The notes under the pieces are model-generated. The model made no database searches, was not told the DNA's origin, and worked only from the letters and a program-made list of their open reading frames with translations. Positions 35,387 to 41,594 of a stretch of 64,000 nt of DNA are shown in pieces. How positions within the stretch are numbered: the first letter of the stretch is position 1; each line of letters opens with the position of its first letter. Made by a program: the position numbers and the translations under genes. The stretch is from Rhodococcus koreensis (GTDB taxonomy: Bacteria; Actinomycetota; Actinomycetes; Mycobacteriales; Mycobacteriaceae): the NCBI RefSeq assembly GCF_900105905.1, contig NZ_FNSV01000005.1:8025501-8089500 (forward strand), read 5' to 3'.

Positions 35387-35412
35387 GAAAGCGTTCGAGC
35401 ATGTTCGCTTTC
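35387..35412 (+). promoter_or_regulatory. Inverted repeat upstream of the DUF3052 gene
   Basis: GAAAGCG (35387-35393) and CGCTTTC (35406-35412) form 7-bp arms separated by 12 bases, about 70-95 bp before the start codon. It could be an operator; no regulator is identified. Confidence 0.35.
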
Positions 35413-35480
35413 ACCTAATTGATCTTCATCCGGCAGGTGTTCGGGTATCCGAGCACCGTCAACAAAAGGAGGACCCCACC

Positions 35481-35906
35481 GTGGTCGCCGCGGCGGACGC
35501 CCAAAACTACGCTCAGAAACTCGGGATCACTGCCGACATGGCGGTACAGGAACTGGGCTGGGACGAGGACACCGACGACGACCTGCGTGCCGCGGTCGAG
35601 GACACCATCGGTGGAGAACTGCTGGACGAGGATTCCGACGAGGTCATCGACGTCGTGCTGCTGTGGTGGCGCGACGAAGACGGAGACCTCGTCGACGCCC
35701 TCATGGATGCCATCGGGCCCCTGGCCGACGATGGATTCGTGTGGGTCCTCACCCCCAAGACCGGTCAGCCCGGTCACGTGGAGCCCAGCGAGATCGCCGA
35801 GTCCGCGCCCACAGCCGGTCTCACCCAGACGTCGGCGGCAAATCTCGGAGACTGGTCGGGAAGCCGTCTGGTTCAGCCGAAGTCGCGTCCCGCGAACAAG
35901 CGCTGA
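35481..35906 (+). CDS. DUF3052 family protein
   Basis: A 141-residue very acidic protein of the actinobacterial DUF3052 family, recognisable from NYAQKLGITADMAVQELGWDEDTDDDLRAAVE, DVVLLWWRDEDGDLVDALMDA and DGFVWVLTPKTG. Members often lie next to aceE/ahpE in Corynebacteriales, as here. The GTG at 35481 is preceded by a perfect AAAGGAGG. Soluble; function unknown. An ahpE gene follows 42 bp later. Confidence 0.85.
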   Translation: MVAAADAQNYAQKLGITADMAVQELGWDEDTDDDLRAAVEDTIGGELLDEDSDEVIDVVLLWWRDEDGDLVDALMDAIGPLADDGFVWVLTPKTGQPGHVEPSEIAESAPTAGLTQTSAANLGDWSGSRLVQPKSRPANKR

Positions 35907-35948
35907 ACAGTCTCACGTTTCCCGTTCACTCACCGAAGGAATCACGTC

Positions 35949-36413
35949 ATGCCGCTCGAGGTGGGCACCACCGCCCCCGATTTCACCCTCAAGGACCAGA
36001 ACAACCAGGAGGTGACGCTTTCCGATTACCGCGGAAAGAAGAACGTCCTGCTCGTGTTCTACCCGCTCGCGTTCACCGGAACGTGCCAGGGTGAGCTCTG
36101 CAAGGTTCGCGACGAACTGCCGAAGTTCGAGAACGACGAGACGGCGATCCTCGCCCTCTCCGTCGGTGCGTCGCCGACCCACAAGATCTGGTCCGCCGAA
36201 CAGGGATACACCTTCCCGCTGCTCGCCGACTTCTGGCCGCACGGCGCGGTCGCGCAGCAGTACGGCGTCTTCAACGACAAGCTGGGCTTCGCGAACCGCG
36301 GCACCTTCGTCATCGACAAGGAAGGCATCATCCGGTTCGCCGAGATGAACGGGCCCGGAGAGGCCCGTGACCAGGGAGCTTGGGAGAAAGCGCTCGCCAC
36401 GCTAGAGTCCTGA
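35949..36413 (+). CDS. ahpE: Peroxiredoxin AhpE
   Basis: A thiol peroxidase of the AhpE subfamily that reduces hydroperoxides in the cytoplasm. The 154-residue protein has the peroxidatic Cys46 in the PxxFTxxC motif (FYPLAFTGTC). A second cysteine, Cys51 in GELCK, lies five residues on; the mycobacterial AhpE is a one-Cys enzyme, while Bcp-type enzymes have a resolving Cys in this place. Conserved Arg lies in NRGTFVID. It begins with ATG 35949 and follows the DUF3052 gene by 42 bp; a hairpin separates it from tRNA-Val. Confidence 0.9.
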   Translation: MPLEVGTTAPDFTLKDQNNQEVTLSDYRGKKNVLLVFYPLAFTGTCQGELCKVRDELPKFENDETAILALSVGASPTHKIWSAEQGYTFPLLADFWPHGAVAQQYGVFNDKLGFANRGTFVIDKEGIIRFAEMNGPGEARDQGAWEKALATLES

Positions 36414-36417
36414 TGCG

Positions 36418-36442
36418 CATCCGGCGAGGTTCTCGCCGGATG
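36418..36442 (+). terminator. Hairpin after ahpE
   Basis: CATCCGGCGAG (36418-36428) and CTCGCCGGATG (36432-36442) form an 11-bp perfect stem with a GTT loop, 4 bases past the ahpE stop. It lacks a clear T-run and ends 4 bases before the tRNA gene, so it may terminate ahpE transcription or act as a processing site. Confidence 0.6.
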
Positions 36443-36445
36443 TTC

Positions 36446-36517
36446 GGGCGTGTAGCTCAGTGGTAGAGCTCTGGTTTTACACACCAGCGGTCGGGGGTTC
36501 GAAACCCTCCGCGCCCA
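36446..36517 (+). tRNA. tRNA-Val (anticodon TAC)
   Basis: Acceptor GGGCGTG pairs with CGCGCCC (one G-U), D arm GCTC/GAGC, anticodon stem CTGGT/ACCAG with loop TTTACAC (anticodon 36478-36480), T arm GGGGG/CCCTC with TTCGAAA and discriminator A. No encoded CCA. Confidence 0.96.
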
Positions 36518-36578
36518 CCGTCAGGCAAGGCCCCGATCTGCGCTCGTGCGCGGTCGGGGCTTTCTCGTTTCGCCGGTG

Positions 36579-36839
36579 TCAGTCGTCGGTGAGTTCCGCG
36601 AGCTGCTCGGCGGCGGTGATGTTTCCGCTGTCGGCGAGTCGCCGGAGTTCGTCCAGGTCGCCCAGTTCGGTGGCGACTTCGATGAGCTGGTCGGCCGCGT
36701 CGGAGCTGCCGCCCTCGGCGAGGCGCCGGAGTTCGGCCATGTCACCCCGCTCGCCGGCGAGTTCGATCAGGATGTCGACCGCCGTCGCGTCGCCGTTCGC
36801 GGCTCGCTCGCGCAGAGCGGACAGGTCGGATTCAGTCAT
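36579..36839 (-). CDS. Small two-repeat helical protein
   Basis: An 86-residue acidic protein with two near-perfect 28-residue repeats: DILIELAGERGDMAELRRL then DQLIEVATELGDLDELRRL, each followed by an xxSG/GGSS turn. This suits a short alpha-solenoid of the ankyrin/HEAT-like kind. I start it at ATG 36839, with AAGGGGA nearby; a longer frame adds an unrelated leader. It overlaps the MarR-like regulator by 8 bp and is thus in its operon. No family recognised; it may be an adaptor or effector. Confidence 0.75.
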   Translation of the reverse strand: MTESDLSALRERAANGDATAVDILIELAGERGDMAELRRLAEGGSSDAADQLIEVATELGDLDELRRLADSGNITAAEQLAELTDD

Positions 36840-37347
36840 GATGCACGTCCCCTTCTCGATCGACTGTGCTGGTTCGCCGGGCTCGGAGCTCATCGCGGCG
36901 TGTGTGCCATTCGTCCCGCAACTCAGGCAGTCGCTCGCTGAGGAACTCGGCCAGCGCGATCATCTCCTCGAGCGGAGCGCGGCGTTCGGGTGGGGCGTCG
37001 GCCAGCAACGCCAGCCCCTCCCGGAACAGTGCCGCGTGCTCGCGGTGGAGGGCGGAATCGAAGTTCTGCGGTTGCTGACTCGCCGGGTCCAGGCTCACCC
37101 GGTCCACCCGTTCACCGGCCACGCGGGTGCGCCGCGCCATCCGATAGCCCTCGAGCAGTTTGACCGCGCCGGTGACGGCGCTCCGGCTCGCCAGGAGGGC
37201 TTCGCCCAGCTCGTCGATCGTCTGCTGCGGCGGGTCGCATACGAACAGGTACCCCAGCAGACGTCCTGCCATCGGAGGGAAGCCGTACTGGCGGGCGTAG
37301 AAGCGGCCGACGTGGTCGGCGAAGATCAGCTGTGTGTCGGACGGCAC
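36832..37347 (-). CDS. MarR/GbsR-like transcriptional regulator
   Basis: A 171-residue winged-helix regulator from GTG 37347, since an upstream frame gives only a basic non-homologous leader. Helix-turn-helix PQQTIDELGEALLASRSAVTGAVKLLEGY (about 40-68) with recognition helix SRSAVTGAVKLL resembles GbsR/MarR proteins, and the C-terminal helices probably dimerise. A 30-bp inverted repeat 24-53 bp upstream (37371-37400) is its likely operator. It is cotranscribed with the 86-residue repeat protein through an 8-bp overlap. Confidence 0.82.
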   Translation of the reverse strand: MPSDTQLIFADHVGRFYARQYGFPPMAGRLLGYLFVCDPPQQTIDELGEALLASRSAVTGAVKLLEGYRMARRTRVAGERVDRVSLDPASQQPQNFDSALHREHAALFREGLALLADAPPERRAPLEEMIALAEFLSERLPELRDEWHTRRDELRARRTSTVDREGDVHHD

Positions 37348-37370
37348 AGCACCGAAGGTAGCAGTCCTGA

Positions 37371-37400
37371 CTGAAATAACACAGATTTGTGTCATTTCAG
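37371..37400 (-). promoter_or_regulatory. Operator-like inverted repeat of the MarR/GbsR-like gene
   Basis: CTGAAATAACACA (37371-37383), a 4-base GATT spacer, TGTGTCATTTCAG (37388-37400): 12 of 13 arm bases match. AT-rich and immediately upstream of the regulator start, and it overlaps a possible -10 element (TGTTAT on the minus strand). Probable autoregulatory site. Confidence 0.75.
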
Positions 37401-37482
37401 TTCGGCTGCGGTGCTCCGACTGGTTTCGTGGAGTTAACCTGTTCATCGCCCGGAGCTTCGCCTGCAGTGGCATATTCCTGAT

Positions 37483-37677
37483 ATGTCCAGGTACAAGGTG
37501 ACGCTGCGCAACGGCACGTCGAGCGACAGAACCTTCGAATCAGACTTCCAGGCTGTCAACGAGACGCACCGGCCCACCGAGCCCGGGGCCGGCATCGTGA
37601 AGATCGACCGTTACGAGGACGGCGGGGGAGTGGCCGGCGTCTGGGCTGCGCCGGCCACGAGCCGCCCCTCCCGGTAG
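37483..37677 (+). CDS. Small hypothetical protein
   Basis: A 64-residue protein starting at ATG 37483. A CATATT hexamer at 37471-37476 would place the transcription start at or next to the ATG, which suggests a leaderless mRNA; there is no ribosome binding site. The N-terminus (YKVTLRNGTSSDRTFESDF) looks like a small beta-rich domain. Divergent from the MarR-like gene, so it could be a target of the operator between them. No family recognised, and coding status is moderate. Confidence 0.5.
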   Translation: MSRYKVTLRNGTSSDRTFESDFQAVNETHRPTEPGAGIVKIDRYEDGGGVAGVWAAPATSRPSR

Positions 37678-37681
37678 TCGG

Positions 37682-37873
37682 TCAGGTGCCGTCTCGCGAG
37701 GCCGTCGATCCGCGGCGATCGAGTTCGGCCTCGAATTCGGCGATCCGGCTGGTGACGGTGCGCACCGTTCCGCAGCCGTAATCATTCGCGATCGACTCGC
37801 CGAGCAGCGCTCGCTGCTCGGCGAGAAGCGCGAGCAGTTCGTCGTCGCCGAGCTTCGTCACGTCGCTGGACAC
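37682..37873 (-). CDS. Small hypothetical protein
   Basis: A 63-residue charged helical protein, GTG 37873, with an LGDDELLALLAEQRALLGESI helix and RIAEFEAELDRRGS tail. It converges with the 64-residue gene (4 bp between stops). It resembles short actinobacterial coiled-coil hypotheticals; no function assigned. Its upstream region holds the structured DNA described at 38001-38056. Confidence 0.45.
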   Translation of the reverse strand: MSSDVTKLGDDELLALLAEQRALLGESIANDYGCGTVRTVTSRIAEFEAELDRRGSTASRDGT

Positions 37874-38000
37874 CCTTCGATCGTCTCAGGCCCAGTCGCC
37901 GATTCCAATGGCTCACTGAAATTCCCCACCGGACGCGCAGAACCCCGCCGGGCCACGTGGGTGTGTTGAGTCAGCACCGAAGATGTGAGCGGGGCGGGGC

Positions 38001-38056
38001 CGTGCGCCGCCCCTGAATGGGGGGAACGAGGCGGCAAATACCATGGTAGGCGCACG
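38001..38056. other. Structured intergenic DNA near the 63-residue gene
   Basis: The 265-bp gap 37874-38139 has no supported gene. It holds CGTGCGCC (38001-38008) pairing with GGCGCACG (38049-38056), and GCCGC (38006-38010) pairing with GCGGC (38031-38035); the two share bases, so they are mutually exclusive. TACCATGGTA (38039-38048) is a perfect 10-bp palindrome. It could be a cis-regulatory RNA or just GC-rich DNA. Confidence 0.35.
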
Positions 38057-38139
38057 AAAGGGCGCTTGGCGAGTTCCTCAGGAGAGTTTCAGGAATCAGA
38101 CATTCCGACCGGAACGTGTCCGTCCGGCCCGGACGGCCT

Positions 38140-38502
38140 CTACCGGGTGCGCGTGCCCGGACCCACCGTGTCGTAGGCCTCCGCGAGGAGCTCGGCCAGG
38201 GTGTCGTCGAGCTGATCGTCGGAGGTGATCGTCAACCGGTGCGTGATCACCGTCTTCGTGGTGGGAAACGCCTCCCGCAACTGCGGGTGATGGACGCGGC
38301 GGCGCAGGTCGAGGGCGATCTCGAGCCGCGACGAATAGATGAACGCGGCAGCGAAGACGCGGGCCCGAGCCCACGCGACCTCGGTCCGGTGGACGCGCTC
38401 GTCCACCTCGCCGCAGGCCAGAACGAGGTCACGGAACTGCAGCAGGCGCTCGGTGGCGTCCGGGTCCTTGCCTGCCAGGTACTCGTCGATCGCGGCACTC
38501 AT
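38140..38502 (-). CDS. DUF5655-like small protein
   Basis: A 120-residue protein, ATG 38502 with a strong AAGGAG 8 bases ahead. It has the pattern seen in DUF5655-type proteins: WARARVFAAAFIYSSRLEIALDLRRRVHHPQLREAF, then ITHRLTITSDDQLDDTLAELLAEAYD. Function unknown. It is divergent from cobD. I name the family with moderate certainty because the match is by pattern only. Confidence 0.68.
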   Translation of the reverse strand: MSAAIDEYLAGKDPDATERLLQFRDLVLACGEVDERVHRTEVAWARARVFAAAFIYSSRLEIALDLRRRVHHPQLREAFPTTKTVITHRLTITSDDQLDDTLAELLAEAYDTVGPGTRTR

Positions 38503-38551
38503 GGGACGCTCCTTTACATCGCCTGCAACGTTAGTTGATACAAATAGCGGC

Positions 38552-39535
38552 GTGCATCGAACCTCCCGTCCCGCCACCGCGCGCGCCGCAGGCCTGCTCC
38601 TCGGCTTCGCCGCCGACCGCGCGTTCGCCGACCCCGCCCGATGGCATCCCGTGGCCGGATTCGGCCGCACCGCAATGGCATTGGAGAAGGCGACGTACCG
38701 CGACTCCCGGCCGGCCGGAATCGTGCACGTTGCCGTCCTGGTCGGTGGAGCGGCGGGTCTGGGGGTCGCCGCGGCGCGGGTGGCGCGGCGCGGGGGCTGG
38801 GCCGGCGAGGCAGCCGCGACCGCCGTCGCAGCGTGGGCGGTGCTCGGCGGAACGTCCCTGGGACGGACCGGGTCGAGAATGGCCGCGCACCTCGAGGCGG
38901 ACGACCTCGCCTCCGCCCGCGCCCTCTTGCCGTCGCTGTGCGGTCGCGACCCCAGTGTGCTCGGCGTCGACGGGCTCACCCGGGCGACGCTGGAGTCGGT
39001 GGCCGAGAACACGTCCGATTCCGCGGTCGGGGCGTTCGTGTGGGGCGCGGTGGCCGGCATCCCCGGACTGTTCGTCTACCGGGCCTCCAACACCCTGGAC
39101 GCGATGGTCGGCTACCGCTCGCCGAAGTACGGCAACTTCGGCTGGGCCGCGGCGCGGTGGGACGACCTCCTCAACCTGCTGCCCGCCCGCCTGACGGGTG
39201 CGCTGTCGGTCGTCGCCGCGCCGGCGGTCGGCGGGTCGCCGAAGGAGGCGTGGGAGGCGTGGCGGCGCGACGCGTCCCAGCACCCCAGCCCCAACGCCGG
39301 TGTCGCGGAGGCCAGCGCGGCGGGCGCTCTCGGGATCTCGCTGGGCGGGCGCACCGAATACGCGCACGGCGTCGAGATGCGACCTGTGCTCGGATCCGGG
39401 CCATCGCCCCGGCCCGTCGACCTCGACCGGGCGGTGCGGCTGTCGACCGCGGTGCAGGGTGGTGCGGCGCTGGCGTCAGCGGCCCTTGCCGTAGCGGTCG
39501 GCCAGTTTCGCTTCCGCCGCCGTCCTCGGCGCTGA
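38552..39535 (+). CDS. cobD: Adenosylcobinamide-phosphate synthase CobD/CbiB
   Basis: A membrane enzyme that joins adenosylcobyric acid to (R)-1-aminopropan-2-ol (phosphate) in cobalamin synthesis. The 327-residue protein has CbiB hallmarks: DRAFADPARWHPVAGFGR at the N-terminus, SVAENTSDSAVGAFVWGAVAGIPG, YRASNTLDAMVGYRSPKYGNFGWAAARWDDLLNLLPARLTG, and NAGVAEASAAGALGISLGG. GTG 38552 is the start. Its last 60 bases overlap the 3' end of the SURF1 gene on the other strand. Other cobalamin genes nearby are only cobC. Confidence 0.92.
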   Translation: MHRTSRPATARAAGLLLGFAADRAFADPARWHPVAGFGRTAMALEKATYRDSRPAGIVHVAVLVGGAAGLGVAAARVARRGGWAGEAAATAVAAWAVLGGTSLGRTGSRMAAHLEADDLASARALLPSLCGRDPSVLGVDGLTRATLESVAENTSDSAVGAFVWGAVAGIPGLFVYRASNTLDAMVGYRSPKYGNFGWAAARWDDLLNLLPARLTGALSVVAAPAVGGSPKEAWEAWRRDASQHPSPNAGVAEASAAGALGISLGGRTEYAHGVEMRPVLGSGPSPRPVDLDRAVRLSTAVQGGAALASAALAVAVGQFRFRRRPRR

Positions 39536-40351
39536 TTCCACCGGTTTGCTCCGGGTGAACGGCTTCTTCCGGGCCACGGGCGCGGGAGCGGCGTCGTCGG
39601 CGGCCTTCGCGGACTTTTCCCTGCGGCGTTCGCGCCACTCCGCGCGGATGAAGTAGGCCAGGCCGAGCGGGGCCATGATGCCGAACGCCAGCCACTGCAG
39701 GCCGTACGACAGGTACGGGCCCGCGTCGAGTTGCGGGAGCGGAATAGTGCCGAGGCCACCCGGCTGATCGGGTTCGAGTTGCACGTACGCGTCGACGAGG
39801 TCGGTGCCGATGTAACCGCCGATCTGGCCCGCGTCGATGTAGTACACCTGCCGGAGCCCGTTCTCGTCGATCGGCTCCTTGCCCGCGATGGTGCCCTCGG
39901 ACTTGCGGACGCGACCGTCGAGCGTCACCGGCCCGGCCGGCGGCGGATCCACCGGCGGCGCCTCGGTGCCCTGGATCGGGCGCACGTAGCCGCGGTTGAC
40001 CAGGATGGCGCGGCCGTCGGTCAGCTGCAACGGGGTCAGGACCTCGTACGCGGGCTGCGACTCGATGGACCGCAACCGGACCAGCAGATCACTGTTCTGC
40101 ACGTACGACCCGGTCGCGGTGACGCGGCGCCACTCGTCGTCCGGATTCGCCGCACCGCCGGACAGCAGGGTCTCCAGCGGGACGGGCTCGGCGTCGACCG
40201 AGTCGGCGATCAGCTGGTTCCGGTGCTCCGTGGACGTGTTCTTGCCGAGCTGCCACGGCGCGAGCACGTAGAAACACATGAAGGCGAATCCGGCGACCAC
40301 CAAGGCCAACACCAACCAGCCGGGTCGCAACAGAAATCTCAGCCTTCGCAC
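39476..40351 (-). CDS. SURF1 family cytochrome oxidase biogenesis protein
   Basis: A 291-residue membrane protein of the SURF1 family, which helps assemble cytochrome c oxidase (heme a). It has two membrane helices, about residues 10-32 and 215-238, flanking a large external domain with the SURF1 signatures NRGYVRP and the GLQWLAFG end. GTG 40351 is the start, since the upstream frame loses the first helix context. The basic tail after the second helix (RAEWRERRREKSAK) is cytoplasmic. It runs toward cobD with a 60-bp 3' overlap. ptpA lies upstream in the same direction. Confidence 0.88.
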   Translation of the reverse strand: MRRLRFLLRPGWLVLALVVAGFAFMCFYVLAPWQLGKNTSTEHRNQLIADSVDAEPVPLETLLSGGAANPDDEWRRVTATGSYVQNSDLLVRLRSIESQPAYEVLTPLQLTDGRAILVNRGYVRPIQGTEAPPVDPPPAGPVTLDGRVRKSEGTIAGKEPIDENGLRQVYYIDAGQIGGYIGTDLVDAYVQLEPDQPGGLGTIPLPQLDAGPYLSYGLQWLAFGIMAPLGLAYFIRAEWRERRREKSAKAADDAAPAPVARKKPFTRSKPVESAPRTAAEAKLADRYGKGR

Positions 40352-40394
40352 GCCTCCACGGTAGCCGCTCGCAGGTCGGGCCCCTGATCGTGGG

Positions 40395-40868
40395 TTACCG
40401 GCTGCGCACCCAGTCGAGCAGCCCGGGCACCGCGGCCTCGATCTGGAGGCGGACCCGTTCGAAGTCCTCGAGGTCCCCGTAGAACGGGTCGGGTACGGAC
40501 GACGTGTCCGCGTCCGGGTCGAAACTGCGCAGCAACCGGCGGCGCTCGTCGGGCACGCCCATGTGGGCAAGCTCACGGTCGTGGTTGGCCGCGAGAGCGA
40601 CCACCAGATCGGCGCCGAGGTGGAACGGGCCGACCTCCGCGGCCGTGTGGCCCGTCGGATAGCCGTTCAGCTTCAGGGTCTCGTTGGTGCGGATGTCGGC
40701 CTCACGGCCGACGTGCCAGCCGTGGGTCCCGGCGCTGCTCACCATCACCCGCTCGTCGAGGGCTTCCCGCCGGAGGTGCTCGGCGAAGATCTTCTCGGCC
40801 ATGGGGGAGCGGCAGATGTTGCCGGTGCACACGAACGTCACGTGCAGCGGGGTGTCAGGCCGCGTCAT
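40395..40868 (-). CDS. ptpA: Low-molecular-weight protein tyrosine phosphatase PtpA
   Basis: Removes phosphate from tyrosine residues. The 157-residue protein has the CX5RS loop CTGNICRS (Cys14, Arg20, Ser21) and the general-acid loop DPFY (Asp127). In M. tuberculosis the loop is DPYY, with both tyrosines phosphorylated by PtkA; here only Tyr130 remains. It overlaps the HAD-like ptkA homologue by 14 bp, matching the mycobacterial ptkA-ptpA pair. Start ATG 40868. Confidence 0.92.
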   Translation of the reverse strand: MTRPDTPLHVTFVCTGNICRSPMAEKIFAEHLRREALDERVMVSSAGTHGWHVGREADIRTNETLKLNGYPTGHTAAEVGPFHLGADLVVALAANHDRELAHMGVPDERRRLLRSFDPDADTSSVPDPFYGDLEDFERVRLQIEAAVPGLLDWVRSR

Positions 40869-41565
40869 CGAGCAACTTCCCGAGGTCGGCGACGGTCTGC
40901 GCCGTCGTGTGCGCGCGCTCGGCCTCGGTGGGGAACCCGTAACCCCACTCGACGAACACCGCGGGGATGCCCCAGTGCGCGGCGCCGAGGACGTCGTGGT
41001 CGCGGTCGCCGATCATCAGGACGTCGGCGGTGGCGCCCTCGGTGGCGGTGACTCCCAGGTTCCGCAGCGAATGCGCGATCACGTCGGACTTGGCGCGGCG
41101 ACTGCCGTCGTCGCTGGCGCCACCGATGAACTCGAAGTAGTGCGCGAGTTCGAAGTGTTCGAGGATGCGGATCGCGAACCGCTCGGACTTCGACGTGGCG
41201 ACGGCGAGCCTCCTGCCGCTGTCGTGGGCGGCGACGAGCACCTTCTCGATGCCGTCGAAGACGGCGTTCTCGGCCCACCCCACGCGGTCGTAGCGTTCGA
41301 AGTAGGCGGCGATCGCCTGCTGCACGAGGTCTTCGCCCAGTCCCATCGACCGGAACGTGTCGATCATCGGCGGGCCGATGACGGCGTCGATCATCTCGTC
41401 GGTCGGTTCCGGCTGACCGATCGTCGCGAGCGCATGGCGGAAGCCGGCGTGAATGCCGGGCGCGGAATCGGTGAGCGTGCCGTCGAGGTCGAACAGCACG
41501 ATCGGTGCCGATAGGGCAGAAGAGGCAGACGGGGCGGTGGACGCGGAGGTGGAGAGAGATGTCAC
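40855..41565 (-). CDS. ptkA: HAD-family hydrolase, PtkA-like
   Basis: A 236-residue HAD-superfamily protein. In M. tuberculosis the gene in this place (Rv2232) encodes PtkA, a HAD-fold tyrosine kinase acting on PtpA. HAD motif 1 is FDLDGTLTDS (Asp26, Asp28), motif 2 ATSKS, and motif 4 IGDRDHD. From GTG 41565 it lacks the long disordered N-terminal region of the mycobacterial protein. Sequence alone fits phosphoglycolate phosphatase as well, so the kinase role is inference from operon context. It overlaps ptpA by 14 bp. Confidence 0.82.
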   Translation of the reverse strand: MTSLSTSASTAPSASSALSAPIVLFDLDGTLTDSAPGIHAGFRHALATIGQPEPTDEMIDAVIGPPMIDTFRSMGLGEDLVQQAIAAYFERYDRVGWAENAVFDGIEKVLVAAHDSGRRLAVATSKSERFAIRILEHFELAHYFEFIGGASDDGSRRAKSDVIAHSLRNLGVTATEGATADVLMIGDRDHDVLGAAHWGIPAVFVEWGYGFPTEAERAHTTAQTVADLGKLLDDAA

Positions 41566-41594
41566 CGGACCATTGTCCCTTAGGCTCGACAATC

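Noticed and set aside
35386..35412. LexA/SOS box upstream of the DUF3052 gene
   Set aside because: The sequence around GTTCGAGCATGTTCG lacks the GAAC-n4-GTTC symmetry of actinobacterial SOS boxes; only a weaker GAAAGCG/CGCTTTC repeat is supported.
38001..38060. c-di-AMP (ydaO-type) riboswitch
   Set aside because: A GGGGGGAAC segment resembles part of that motif, but the other conserved blocks are missing and there is no suitable downstream gene on the plus strand.
37985..38176. 63-codon plus-strand ORF in the structured gap
   Set aside because: It runs into the end of the DUF5655-like gene on the other strand, has no ribosome binding site or family pattern; more likely chance in GC-rich DNA.
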